A stretch of DNA of 35,588 nucleotides, taken from assembly GCA_002746335.1 (NCBI GenBank), contig NVWW01000024.1:4658-40245 (forward strand). Direction: 5' to 3'. Every line of letters starts with the position of its first letter. The stretch's first letter is position 1. A model generated the notes under the pieces. The model was not told the DNA's origin and did no database searches. It was given only the letters and a program-made list of their open reading frames with translations. This DNA is from Flavobacteriales bacterium (GTDB taxonomy: Bacteria > Bacteroidota > Bacteroidia > Flavobacteriales_H > GCA-2746335). Positions 14,199 to 23,250 of this stretch are shown here, in pieces. A program made the translations under genes and the position numbers.

Positions 14199-15203
14199 TC
14201 ATAAAGTAATTATTGTTCCTGCCCACGAATAGCCAATGCCGAAGCTCGCCAGCAGTATTTTGTCTCCTTTTTTTGCCTTCCCCTCTTTCATTGCCTCTTT
14301 GAGTGCAATAGGTATGGATGCCGATACGGTGTTTCCACAATTTTCAAGGTAAACATAGAATTTTTCTTCCGGAATTTTCATTTTTCTGCGCAACACGTTG
14401 AGCAAAAAGCCATTCGCCTGATGAAAGACAAACAAATCAATATCGCCCATTTCCATTTTTGCCTTTTGAAGTAATTCCTTTACCATTGGCAGCACTACTT
14501 TAAGTGTAAAAATAAAAATTTCCGAACCATTCATTTTCATCATTCCATGCTTCATCCCGTCTGCGTCTTTGTGCTTTTCAAGCCACTCCTTGGTGATGGG
14601 TTGCCGTGCGCCCGAGTAATGCGTCATTAAGTTTTTAGCTCCGCTGCCGTCTGTTCCGAAAACAAAATCACCGATTCCGCTTTCATTTTCCGAAGCTGAA
14701 ACAAGAGTAGCTGCGCCTCCATCACTAAAAATCATCCGCAATTCGTAATCTTCGGGGTGGACGACCTTGGTGGGCATATCGGCAGTGAGCAGCAGCACGT
14801 TTTTTGCCTGCCTGCTTTCAATGAGCGCTTTTGCCATGCTCAGGCCATAAACAAAGCCCGCGCATCCGGCCAGAGAATCCAATACGCCCGCAGTTTTCGG
14901 TAGTCCCAGCCGGTCTTGCAAAATGCAGGCAGTGGTAGGCCCTTTGTAGTCGAGCGCATCAGAAATGAAAATTAAAAAATCAATTGCTGCTTTTTCGATG
15001 GGATGCTCCTCAAAAAACTGCTCACCTGCGGCATAAGCGATGTCTGATGCGATTTCGTCAGGTGCCGAAATGTGTCTTTTTTTGATGCCCGTCATTTTGA
15101 CGATGTCATCGGGGATGAGATTTGGAAAAATGGCGCACAACTGCTCGTTGGAGAGCGTTTTTTCGGGGAGATAGTAGGATATGGCTTTGATGACTGCGCT
15201 CAA
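14199..15203 (-). CDS. 3-oxoacyl-ACP synthase III (FabH)-like ketosynthase, copy 2
   Basis: 334 residues from a TTG at 15203; no ATG is available upstream in frame, and the N-terminus SAVIKAISYYLPEKTLSNEQL fits the family. The triad is intact: C114 (LAGCAGFVYG), H261 (FHQAN), N291 (GNTVSASIP). It is clearly diverged from copy 1, so it may accept a different starter or acceptor. First gene of the leftward operon; 79 bp separate it from the divergent helicase gene, and the operon promoter must lie there. Confidence 0.9.
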   Translation of the reverse strand: MSAVIKAISYYLPEKTLSNEQLCAIFPNLIPDDIVKMTGIKKRHISAPDEIASDIAYAAGEQFFEEHPIEKAAIDFLIFISDALDYKGPTTACILQDRLGLPKTAGVLDSLAGCAGFVYGLSMAKALIESRQAKNVLLLTADMPTKVVHPEDYELRMIFSDGGAATLVSASENESGIGDFVFGTDGSGAKNLMTHYSGARQPITKEWLEKHKDADGMKHGMMKMNGSEIFIFTLKVVLPMVKELLQKAKMEMGDIDLFVFHQANGFLLNVLRRKMKIPEEKFYVYLENCGNTVSASIPIALKEAMKEGKAKKGDKILLASFGIGYSWAGTIITL

Positions 15204-15282
15204 AATCGTCTTTGTTTTTGATGTTCAAAACTATTCCTTTTTCTTGAATGCTCTTCGTTTTTGTAATTGCTAATTTCGCAAC

Positions 15283-17595
15283 GTGAACTACTTGAGTGAA
15301 CTAAACGAACCCCAGCGCAAAGCCGTTGAGCACACTGAAGGCCCCGTGATGGTACTGGCCGGGGCAGGCTCTGGTAAAACGCGTGTGCTTATCTACCGTA
15401 TAGCCCATTTAATGCAAAAAGGCATTGATCCTTTCCGAATTTTGGCACTCACGTTCACTAATAAGGCAGCCCGTGAGATGAAAGGTCGCATTGCGGAAAC
15501 CGTGGGTGGCAACGAAGCTCAAAACTTGTGGATGGGCACTTTTCATTCTGTTTTTGCAAAAATTCTTCGGTTTGAAGCCGAAAAAATCGGCTATCCTTCG
15601 AGTTTCACAATTTACGATACGGATGATGCCAAGAGCTTGCTTAAAACCATTGTGAAGGAGCGAAATCTCGATGACAAAGTATACAAACCGAATATGCTTT
15701 ACAACCGCATTTCGGCCTGTAAAAACTCACTAATTACGGCTGCAGCTTATCTCGAACACTCAGAGCTCATCAACGAAGACCACCAATCGCGCAAGCCGCT
15801 TTTTAGCGAAATTTTCAAAACGTATCAAGCGCGCTGTTTCAAGGCAGGCGCAATGGATTTTGACGACCTGCTACTGAAAACAACCGAGCTGCTGCGTGAT
15901 TTTCCCGATGTGCTTTACAAATACCAAGATAAATTCCACTACATTTTGGTGGATGAATTTCAGGATACCAACTTGGTGCAATACCTTATTTTAAAGCAGC
16001 TGGCTGCCCGTTTCGAGAACATCTGCGTAGTAGGTGATGATGCACAAAGCATCTACGCTTTTCGTGGCGCGAAAATCCAGAACATTCTCGATTTTCAGAA
16101 GGATTATTCTGACACATCGGTTTACAAACTGGAACAGAATTACCGTTCTACCCAAAACATTGTAAATGCCGCTAATTCCATTATATCCAACAACCGCGAG
16201 CAGTTGCACAAGCAGGTATGGACAGAAAACGAAGCAGGTGAAAAAATAAAGGTTTTTAAAGCATTGACTGATAACGAAGAAGGGCTTACGGTTGCCAATC
16301 AAATCTTTGAAATTCAGAATAATCTCCAAAGCAAAAACAGCAATTTCGCGATTTTGTATCGCACGAACGCGCAATCACGTGCAATGGAAGAGGCGCTTCG
16401 GAAACGCAACATTCCTTACCGAGTTTATGGAGGTTTGTCTTTCTATCAACGAAAAGAAATCAAAGATTTACTGGCCTATTTCCGACTCTCTGTCAATCAA
16501 AAAGATGAAGAAGCATTGAAGCGGGTTATCAACTATCCAGCGCGGGGCATTGGCCAAACCACAATGGAAAAAGCGATCGTTACAGCCAGTGAAAATACAG
16601 CGAGTTTATGGGAAGTGCTGGCAAATCCAAATAATTTCAACTTGAATATAAATGCAGGAACTCAAAACCGCATTTCGGATTTTACAACGATGATTAAAAG
16701 CTTTTCGACAATGCTTGAAACGCGCAATGCTTTTGACATCGGTAGCCATATTGCAAAAGCATCGGGCATTTTGAAGGATTTGAATGAAGAGCAAAGTATC
16801 GAAGCGCAAAGTCGCGTTGAAAATATAGAAGCGTTGTTGAACGCAATGAAGGAATTTTCCGAAAACCATGCCCCCCCTCCGATTGATTTGCCCGATTTGG
16901 AACAAAGCAAAGCTCAGGATTCAGAGCTCAGAACGCTAAACGAATTCATGCAGGACATTGCCCTTTTGACCGATGCCGATAAGGACAACAAAACAGATAC
17001 CGATCGCGTTTCGTTGATGACTATTCATTCGGCCAAAGGGTTGGAGTTTCCTTATGTTTTTATCGTTGGGCTGGAAGAGAATTTGTTTCCTTCTCAGCTC
17101 TCGCTGAATACGAGAGCAGAACTGGAAGAGGAGCGCAGGTTGTTTTATGTGGCGCTCACTCGTGCCAAAAAAAGAGCGCATCTTTCTTATGCTGCCAGTC
17201 GTTACCGTTGGGGTAGTTTGACTTATCCCGAGCCGAGCCGGTTCATCGAAGAAATTGATTCAAAATTCCTTGAAATGCCGAGAAAGGAACGTGCTTTTTC
17301 GTTTGATTCTAACCGGATTAATAAGCGTGCTAAACCAAAAGCTGTGGTGCAGCCGTTGCGGGTTTTTAATAAGAAATTGGTGAAAATGAATCAGGCGAGA
17401 GCTACTGGTAATTTTGTTGCAGACAATACCGACAACCTGCAAGCGGGTATGCAAGTGGAGCACCAGCGTTTTGGCATGGGAAAGGTGTTGAAGCTCGAAG
17501 GAATCCAACCCAACCAAAAAGCCACTGTTTTTTTTCAAGGGGTTGGTCAAAAACAATTGCTGCTCAAATTTGCCAAGCTGAAAATCATTGGCTAA
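15283..17595 (+). CDS. ATP-dependent DNA helicase, UvrD/PcrA type
   Basis: 770 residues from a GTG at 15283. All superfamily 1A motifs are visible: Q-motif LNEPQRKAVEH, Walker A AGAGSGKTR, DEFQDTN, GDDAQSIYAFRGA, LEQNYRST, TIHSAKGLEFPYVF and FYVALTRAKKR. The C-terminus (residues 720-770: AGMQVEHQRFGMGKV...) is the PcrA/UvrD Tudor-like RNA-polymerase-binding tail. It unwinds DNA 3' to 5' in nucleotide-excision and mismatch repair and clears replication conflicts. Length matches the family. Monocistronic, divergent from the ketosynthase operon. Confidence 0.95.
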   Translation: MNYLSELNEPQRKAVEHTEGPVMVLAGAGSGKTRVLIYRIAHLMQKGIDPFRILALTFTNKAAREMKGRIAETVGGNEAQNLWMGTFHSVFAKILRFEAEKIGYPSSFTIYDTDDAKSLLKTIVKERNLDDKVYKPNMLYNRISACKNSLITAAAYLEHSELINEDHQSRKPLFSEIFKTYQARCFKAGAMDFDDLLLKTTELLRDFPDVLYKYQDKFHYILVDEFQDTNLVQYLILKQLAARFENICVVGDDAQSIYAFRGAKIQNILDFQKDYSDTSVYKLEQNYRSTQNIVNAANSIISNNREQLHKQVWTENEAGEKIKVFKALTDNEEGLTVANQIFEIQNNLQSKNSNFAILYRTNAQSRAMEEALRKRNIPYRVYGGLSFYQRKEIKDLLAYFRLSVNQKDEEALKRVINYPARGIGQTTMEKAIVTASENTASLWEVLANPNNFNLNINAGTQNRISDFTTMIKSFSTMLETRNAFDIGSHIAKASGILKDLNEEQSIEAQSRVENIEALLNAMKEFSENHAPPPIDLPDLEQSKAQDSELRTLNEFMQDIALLTDADKDNKTDTDRVSLMTIHSAKGLEFPYVFIVGLEENLFPSQLSLNTRAELEEERRLFYVALTRAKKRAHLSYAASRYRWGSLTYPEPSRFIEEIDSKFLEMPRKERAFSFDSNRINKRAKPKAVVQPLRVFNKKLVKMNQARATGNFVADNTDNLQAGMQVEHQRFGMGKVLKLEGIQPNQKATVFFQGVGQKQLLLKFAKLKIIG

Positions 17596-17629
17596 TCGAA
17601 TTATTTTTTAGTAATCCAAATATTTGCGG

Positions 17630-17637
17630 TACCTTTG
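17630..17637 (+). promoter_or_regulatory. Candidate Bacteroidota -7 element, DUF4290-murA
   Basis: TACCTTTG matches the Bacteroidota -7 consensus TAnnTTTG, 54 bp before the DUF4290 start. The -33 TTG is not clear, which lowers confidence. Confidence 0.45.
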
Positions 17638-17690
17638 AAGCCCTTTCAAAAAATCATTCCTATATTTATTAACGAACCACAATTCTTGTA

Positions 17691-18335
17691 ATGGAACAAT
17701 TTTTCGTTGAGTACAACTCACATCGTAGCAAATTGCATATTCCTGAGTATGGCCGAAATCTCCAAAAAATGGTGAAACATTGCTGTACGATTGAAGACAA
17801 TGAAGAACGCAATAAATGTGCGAAGGCCATCATACACATCATGGGGCAGATGAACCCCCATTTGCGCGATGTGGCTGACTTCAACCACAAACTTTGGGCA
17901 CACCTCTTTATTATGTCTGATTTTAAGTTGGACGTTGATTCGCCTTACCCCAAGCCCGATCCTGAAAAGAAGGCTGAAGCGCCACCCAAACTATCATATC
18001 CGAACAAAGATATCCGATACAGGCATTATGGCAGAACTGTGCAGATGCTGATTGAAAAAGCCAAAGAAATGGAGGATGGAGATGAAAAGAATGCTTTTAT
18101 GGAGGTGATTGCCAACTTTATGAAAAAATCATACTTGAACTGGAACAGGGATTCAGTGAATGACCAAATGATTTTCGACCATCTTATTGAACTTTCCAAC
18201 GGTGAATTAAAGCTGCGCGATGATTTTGTTTTGAACCAAACCAGCGACATCCTTGCCATGACCAAGCGCAAAAGGAAACCACAGCACAACCAGAAAAATA
18301 ACAACATCCGCCACCGCAGAAAACACAATAATTGA
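17691..18335 (+). CDS. DUF4290 domain-containing protein
   Basis: 214 residues from ATG 17691. YNSHRSKLHIPEYGRNLQKMV, LRDVADFNHKLWAHLFIMSDFKLDVDSPYP and ANFMKKSYLNWN are the conserved stretches of DUF4290, a family found in Bacteroidota and of unknown function. The last 25 residues are very basic (KRKRKPQHNQK...), suggesting nucleic-acid or acidic-surface contact. It lies 21 bp before murA, an arrangement I recall from other Bacteroidota, and the two probably share a transcript. Confidence 0.9.
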   Translation: MEQFFVEYNSHRSKLHIPEYGRNLQKMVKHCCTIEDNEERNKCAKAIIHIMGQMNPHLRDVADFNHKLWAHLFIMSDFKLDVDSPYPKPDPEKKAEAPPKLSYPNKDIRYRHYGRTVQMLIEKAKEMEDGDEKNAFMEVIANFMKKSYLNWNRDSVNDQMIFDHLIELSNGELKLRDDFVLNQTSDILAMTKRKRKPQHNQKNNNIRHRRKHNN

Positions 18336-18356
18336 CCAATTTCCCGTTAATAAAGC

Positions 18357-19667
18357 ATGAACAGCTTTAAAGTTGAAGGTGGCCATAAGTTAATAGGCGA
18401 AATTACCCCGCAAGGTGCAAAAAATGAGGCGCTGCAAGTGCTTTGTGCCACACTGCTTACCCCCGAAAAAGTTACTATTAGCAACATTCCTGACATTCAC
18501 GATGTCAACCGGTTGATTAATTTGCTGCAATCGCTGGGCTCAAAAACAGAAAAAATTGATAGAGGAACTTACACTTTTCAAGCAGACGATGTTGATATCG
18601 AGTACCTGAATTCTGATGATTTCAGAAAAAAAGGATCCGGTTTAAGGGGGTCGATTATGATTGTGGGGCCTTTATTGTCAAGATTCGGAAAGGGCTATAT
18701 TCCCAAGCCGGGGGGTGACAAAATCGGTCGAAGACGACTCGATACGCATTTTATTGGTTTCGAGCGGCTGGGTGCAAAATTCGATTATGACTCAAAAAAC
18801 AATTTTTACAAAGCGGACGCATCTAACTTGCGGGGCTGCTACATGCTTCTTGATGAAGCATCCGTAACAGGAACAGCCAACATCGTCATGGCGGCCGTGA
18901 TGGCCAAAGGCACCACGACCATTTTTAATGCTGCTTGTGAACCATATGTTCAGCAATTGTGTAAAATGTTGGTTCGTATGGGTGCTGAAATTTCAGGCAT
19001 CGGTTCGAATTTGCTGACGATTGAAGGTGTAGAATCACTTTCGGGATGCGAGCACCGACTGCTGCCTGACATGATTGAAGTGGGCAGTTTCATTGGGCTT
19101 GCTGCGATGACGCAATCAGAAATCACGATTAAAAATGTGGCCTATGATGAATTGGGACAAATTCCCGATACATTTCAAAAATTGGGTATAAAACTCGAGC
19201 GTAGAAATGACGATATTTATATTCCTGCACAGGAAAATTATGAAATCGCAACCTTTATTGACGGTTCTATTTTAACCGTGGCTGACCAGACTTGGCCGGG
19301 ATTAACTCCCGATTTGCTGAGTATAGTTTTGGTGGTTGCCACGCAAGCCAAAGGTAGCGCACTCATCCATCAAAAAATGTTTGAAAGTCGCTTGTTTTTT
19401 GTTGACAAATTGATTGATATGGGTGCACAAATTATACTCTGTGACCCGCACAGGGCTACTGTCATTGGGCTGAACCGCCAACATCCGTTGAGAGCTATTG
19501 AAATGACTTCGCCCGATATTCGTGCTGGAGTTGCCTTGCTTATTGCAGCGATGTCAGCCGAAGGTACCAGTGTGATTCACAACATCGAGCAGATTGACAG
19601 AGGATACCAAAATATTGACATGCGGCTCAACCAACTTGGCGCGAAAATTGCTCGTATAGAGTCATAA
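18357..19667 (+). CDS. murA: UDP-N-acetylglucosamine 1-carboxyvinyltransferase
   Basis: 436 residues. First committed step of peptidoglycan synthesis: transfers enolpyruvate from PEP to UDP-GlcNAc in the cytoplasm. GAKNEAL (20-26, with the conserved K22-N23), IMIVGPLL and the PGG-loop at 118-124 (PGGDKIG), plus DIRAGVALLIAA near the end, identify it. The residue at 121, Cys in E. coli (Cys115, target of fosfomycin), is Asp here. Asp at this site keeps activity and gives intrinsic fosfomycin insensitivity in Mycobacterium and Chlamydia. Probably co-transcribed with the DUF4290 gene. Confidence 0.96.
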   Translation: MNSFKVEGGHKLIGEITPQGAKNEALQVLCATLLTPEKVTISNIPDIHDVNRLINLLQSLGSKTEKIDRGTYTFQADDVDIEYLNSDDFRKKGSGLRGSIMIVGPLLSRFGKGYIPKPGGDKIGRRRLDTHFIGFERLGAKFDYDSKNNFYKADASNLRGCYMLLDEASVTGTANIVMAAVMAKGTTTIFNAACEPYVQQLCKMLVRMGAEISGIGSNLLTIEGVESLSGCEHRLLPDMIEVGSFIGLAAMTQSEITIKNVAYDELGQIPDTFQKLGIKLERRNDDIYIPAQENYEIATFIDGSILTVADQTWPGLTPDLLSIVLVVATQAKGSALIHQKMFESRLFFVDKLIDMGAQIILCDPHRATVIGLNRQHPLRAIEMTSPDIRAGVALLIAAMSAEGTSVIHNIEQIDRGYQNIDMRLNQLGAKIARIES

Positions 19668-19727
19668 ATGTTGATAATTGCAATCTGAAAAACAATTACT
19701 TGTATTTGATTTCATTAATTTAGCGGC

Positions 19728-20294
19728 ATGAAACTGAAAACTACCACATCCATTTTTCTGATTCTTTTAGTGGGTTTTGCCTTCGCGCAAGCGCCCTTGC
19801 CACCACAAAAAGCAACTGCGCAAGCGCTCAAAGTAGGTGGTAACATCGGTAATATCGCACCGGAAATTGTGCTGCAAGGCCCTAATGGAGAAACACTCAA
19901 ATTATCTTCGTTGAAAGGGAATATCGTGTTGGTTGACTTTTGGGCATCGTGGTGCCGCCCCTGCCGCTACGAAAATCCGAATGTAGTTGCTGCTTATGAC
20001 AAATATTCCAAAGCCAAATTCAAAAATGCGAAAGGGTTCGAAGTGTTTAGCGTTTCGCTTGATAACAAAAAAACAAACTGGGTAAACGCAATCAAAAAAG
20101 ACAACCTGCATTGGAAATACCATGTGAGCGATTTGAAGGGCTGGCGTTCAGCGCCCGGAAAGGCATATGGAGTGAGGTCAATCCCTACAAATGTACTGGT
20201 TGACGCCAATGGCGTCATCATCGGCAAGGGGCTGCGGGGCACGCAACTGCACTATGCGCTAGACAAGCACGTGAAGAAATTCAAAGAAGAATAA
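19728..20294 (+). CDS. TlpA/ResA-like thioredoxin-fold protein, exported
   Basis: 188 residues from ATG 19728. Residues 1-21 form a signal peptide (ending FAFAQ). Thioredoxin fold with FWASWCRPCRYENP, active-site C76 and C79, and a cis-proline in RSIPTNVLVD. The TlpA/ResA family reduces disulfides in the periplasm, for example in cytochrome c maturation; the exact partner is unknown. No lipobox. 60 bp after murA and 137 bp before grpE, probably its own unit. Confidence 0.9.
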   Translation: MKLKTTTSIFLILLVGFAFAQAPLPPQKATAQALKVGGNIGNIAPEIVLQGPNGETLKLSSLKGNIVLVDFWASWCRPCRYENPNVVAAYDKYSKAKFKNAKGFEVFSVSLDNKKTNWVNAIKKDNLHWKYHVSDLKGWRSAPGKAYGVRSIPTNVLVDANGVIIGKGLRGTQLHYALDKHVKKFKEE

Positions 20295-20340
20295 TCACCT
20301 TCCTTTTTTCTTTTTTCAGCAAAACTTTCGGCTAACTGTT

Positions 20341-20348
20341 TACTTTTG
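20341..20348 (+). promoter_or_regulatory. Candidate Bacteroidota -7 element for grpE-dnaJ
   Basis: TACTTTTG followed by CA, a close match to TAnnTTTGC, 84 bp before the grpE ATG. A matching -33 TTG is not evident. No CIRCE-type heat-shock operator was seen in this leader. Confidence 0.5.
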
Positions 20349-20431
20349 CACGAATTTTTCCTGCCAACATGTCTTAAATTAGCTGGCTGGCAAGTTATTT
20401 GCACGCAACTTTTAGTACAAAACTCAACAAA

Positions 20432-20995
20432 ATGAGCGAAAAAGATAAAGAACTTCAAAACGAAGAAAACCCCATTGAACAAAACCTAAATGGCGAACCA
20501 CCCAAAGATGAAAAGGAAGATGCCGAAGAACAGCAGGAAGATATAAGCGAAGAAGAGAAGCTGAAGTTAGTGGTTAATGAACTAAACGATAAATACTTGC
20601 GGCTTTTTTCCGAATTTGAAAATTTCAGACGAAGGACAGCAAAAGAGCGGATTGAACTGATCGGCTCGGCAAGCGAAGATTTGATAAAACAATTACTGCC
20701 TGTGATTGACGATTTTGAGCGAGCAAATGAGAACAATCAAAATGTAGAAGATATCAAAGCAATCAAAGAAGGCATCCAACTTGTTTATCAAAAATTCAAG
20801 AATACATTAGAGCAAAAAGGACTGAAGTGTATGGATTCAAAAGGTGATAAATTTGATGTGGATTTGCATGAAGCGATTACCAAAATCCCAGCACCAAAAA
20901 AGAAATTGCGGGGTAAAGTGGTAGATGTAATTGAAAAGGGCTACACTTTAAACGAAAAAGTAATTCGCTATGCAAAAGTGGTAATTGGGGAATAA
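20432..20995 (+). CDS. grpE: Nucleotide exchange factor GrpE
   Basis: 187 residues from ATG 20432; an in-frame TTG at 20399 would add 11 residues with no family support. Acidic low-complexity N-terminus (about 1-45), long helix, then LFSEFENFRRRTAKERIEL, a LLPVIDDFERA core and the C-terminal beta domain with DLHEAITKIPAP, GKVVDVIEKGYTLNEKVIRYAKVVIG. GrpE releases ADP from DnaK. It is 49 bp before dnaJ, the classic pair. Confidence 0.95.
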   Translation: MSEKDKELQNEENPIEQNLNGEPPKDEKEDAEEQQEDISEEEKLKLVVNELNDKYLRLFSEFENFRRRTAKERIELIGSASEDLIKQLLPVIDDFERANENNQNVEDIKAIKEGIQLVYQKFKNTLEQKGLKCMDSKGDKFDVDLHEAITKIPAPKKKLRGKVVDVIEKGYTLNEKVIRYAKVVIGE

Positions 20996-21044
20996 AAGAA
21001 CTTTAAACACATAAATACTTCAAAATCTGAACACAACCCACACA

Positions 21045-22184
21045 ATGGCCAAACGCGATTACTACGAAATATTGGGCGTTTCACGCGATGCTTCTGCGGC
21101 TGAAATCAAAAAATCATACCGCAAGATGGCCATTAAATACCATCCAGATAAAAACCCCGATGACAAAGCGGCTGAAGATAAATTCAAGGAAGCCGCAGAA
21201 GCATACGAAGTTCTCAGCAATCCCGACAAAAAGCAGCGATATGATCAGTTTGGACATGCTGGTGTTGGCGGACCGGCCGGTGGTGGTTTTGGCGGCAGCA
21301 TGAATGTGGAAGACATCTTCGAGCAATTCGGGGATATTTTTGGCGGGGCATTTGGTTTTGGAGGTGGGAGAAGGCGTGGTGGCAGGAGAGTCAATCGTGG
21401 TTCAAACCTGCGTATTAAAGTTAAGCTCTCTTTGGAAGAAGTCGCCAAGGGTGCAAAGAAAAAAATCAAAGTCAACAAATACATCGCTTGCAGCACTTGC
21501 AGCGGTAGCGGTGCGCAAGGTGGCTCGTATGACACCTGCTCATCGTGTAATGGCAGCGGCACAGTTACGCGCGTTACCAATACCATTTTGGGTCAAATGC
21601 AAACGTCCTCAACTTGCCCTTCTTGTGGCGGAGATGGGCGTACCATTGGCAACAAATGCAAAACCTGTTTTGGCGATGGCATTGTGAGAGACGAGGAAGT
21701 CATCGAACTTGATATCCCCGCTGGCGTGGGAGAAGGCATGCAGCTCTCAGTGAGTGGAAAGGGTAATATGGGAGCCCGAAATGGCATTGCAGGTGATTTG
21801 CTGGTTGTGATTGAAGAAATTCCACATGAAGAATTGGTGCGTGATGGCAACAATCTCTATTATGATTTATATGTGAATTTTGCCGATGCTGCTTTGGGTG
21901 AATCGGCTGAAATTCCTACCATTAGTGGGAAAGCAAAAATCAACATTCAACCAGGCACACAGGCTGGGAGAATCCTTCGACTGAAAGGCAAAGGACTGCC
22001 CAGTTTAAATGGCTACGGCACGGGCGATTTGCTGGTGACTATCAATGTGTGGACGCCACAAAATCTATCGAAAGAAGAAAAGAAAATGATGGAACAATTG
22101 AGGAAGTCCGAGAATTTCAAACCCAGCCCGTCCAGCCGCGATAAGAGCTTTTTCAACCGAATGAAGGAATACTTTACTGAGTAG
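21045..22184 (+). CDS. dnaJ: Molecular chaperone DnaJ (Hsp40)
   Basis: 379 residues from ATG 21045. J domain (1-70) with the HPD triad in YHPDKNP, Gly/Phe linker (75-115), four zinc-binding CxxCxGxG repeats at about 145-215 ([32 protein letters not shown]), then the substrate-binding C-terminal domains ([32 protein letters not shown]). Full type I DnaJ, activating DnaK ATPase. Co-transcribed with grpE in all likelihood; dnaK is not in the window. Confidence 0.96.
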   Translation: MAKRDYYEILGVSRDASAAEIKKSYRKMAIKYHPDKNPDDKAAEDKFKEAAEAYEVLSNPDKKQRYDQFGHAGVGGPAGGGFGGSMNVEDIFEQFGDIFGGAFGFGGGRRRGGRRVNRGSNLRIKVKLSLEEVAKGAKKKIKVNKYIACSTCSGSGAQGGSYDTCSSCNGSGTVTRVTNTILGQMQTSSTCPSCGGDGRTIGNKCKTCFGDGIVRDEEVIELDIPAGVGEGMQLSVSGKGNMGARNGIAGDLLVVIEEIPHEELVRDGNNLYYDLYVNFADAALGESAEIPTISGKAKINIQPGTQAGRILRLKGKGLPSLNGYGTGDLLVTINVWTPQNLSKEEKKMMEQLRKSENFKPSPSSRDKSFFNRMKEYFTE

Positions 22185-22252
22185 TAATCCAATTTCATTT
22201 AATTTTACCCGATTTATTTTTGATGTCATGTTGAATGAAATGAAGCGTATTT

Positions 22253-22272
22253 AGATTCTTCGCTGCGCTCAG
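22253..22272. repeat. Short dispersed intergenic repeat
   Basis: AGATTCTTCGCTGCGCTCAG, followed by GATAACA, between dnaJ and the ABC gene. This string is familiar from many bacterial genomes as a dispersed intergenic repeat; only one copy lies in this window, so the call rests on recollection. Confidence 0.45.
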
Positions 22273-22291
22273 GATAACAATTTGCTTGTAA

Positions 22292-23224
22292 ATGCAACCC
22301 CTTCTCACTACTCAAAATATCGTCAAACGCTACGCAAACCACACTGCGCTGGAAAATGTGAGCATTTCTGTGCCGAAACAAAGCATTTTCGGTTTGCTGG
22401 GGCCAAACGGAGCAGGCAAAACATCTTTAATCAGAATCATTAATCAAATCACCGCACCTGATGAGGGTGAGGTTTTTATTAATGGTGAAAAACTGCGCCA
22501 AAAACACATCGAAAACATTGGCTATTTGCCCGAAGAGCGAGGGCTTTACAAAAAGATGAAAGTGGGAGAACAAGCGCTCTATCTTGCCCAACTCAAAGGC
22601 ATGAGCAAAAGCGATGCGTTGCGAAAACTCAAAGAATGGTTCGAAAAGTTTGACATTGCCACTTGGTGGAACAAAAAAGTGGAAGAACTTTCAAAAGGTA
22701 TGCAGCAAAAAATTCAGTTTATTATTACCGTTTTGCACGAACCAGAACTGCTGATTCTGGACGAGCCATTTACCGGCTTCGACCCAATCAATACGCAATT
22801 GATTAAAGATGAAATTCTGCAACTGCGTAAAAACGGGGCAACGGTGATTTTTTCTACTCACAATATGGCTTCTGTGGAAGAAATTTGCGACCACATTGTG
22901 CTGATTAACAAAGCAAAAACTATTTTAGAAGGTGCTGTGAGCGACATTAAAAACACATATAAATCAAATGTTTACGAAATCGAATTCAAAGGCAACATGA
23001 TGGCCTTTACCAATGCCATGTGGACAGGCGGTGAATTGCTCGAAAAAGCAGAAAAAAATGGCACTTCAAAGGTGAAGATCAAGTTGTTGGGCAATCACAA
23101 ACCGAACGATTTGCTGCAAGCCATCATCCAGCATGTGGAAGTGCAGTCGCTCAATGAAATCATTCCAAGCATGAACGATATTTTTATTCAAAAAGTAACG
23201 GAAATAAAAGAAGAAATTCAGTAG
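22292..23224 (+). CDS. ABC transporter ATP-binding protein, NatA-like
   Basis: 310 residues from ATG 22292. Walker A GPNGAGKT (37-44), Q-loop, signature LSKGMQQK (a variant of LSGGQ), Walker B LLILDEP and H-loop STHNM. DUF4162-type C-terminal domain of NatA-like exporters follows (about 225-310). It energises export together with the permease 26 bp downstream. Substrate unknown; sodium or a drug-like compound by analogy with NatAB. Confidence 0.93.
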   Translation: MQPLLTTQNIVKRYANHTALENVSISVPKQSIFGLLGPNGAGKTSLIRIINQITAPDEGEVFINGEKLRQKHIENIGYLPEERGLYKKMKVGEQALYLAQLKGMSKSDALRKLKEWFEKFDIATWWNKKVEELSKGMQQKIQFIITVLHEPELLILDEPFTGFDPINTQLIKDEILQLRKNGATVIFSTHNMASVEEICDHIVLINKAKTILEGAVSDIKNTYKSNVYEIEFKGNMMAFTNAMWTGGELLEKAEKNGTSKVKIKLLGNHKPNDLLQAIIQHVEVQSLNEIIPSMNDIFIQKVTEIKEEIQ

Positions 23225-23250
23225 CCAGAATCCAACAACCAAAACTCAGA

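Noticed and set aside
21114-21326. Antisense frames across dnaJ and other housekeeping genes.
   Set aside because: Ordinary shadows of strongly coding sequence.
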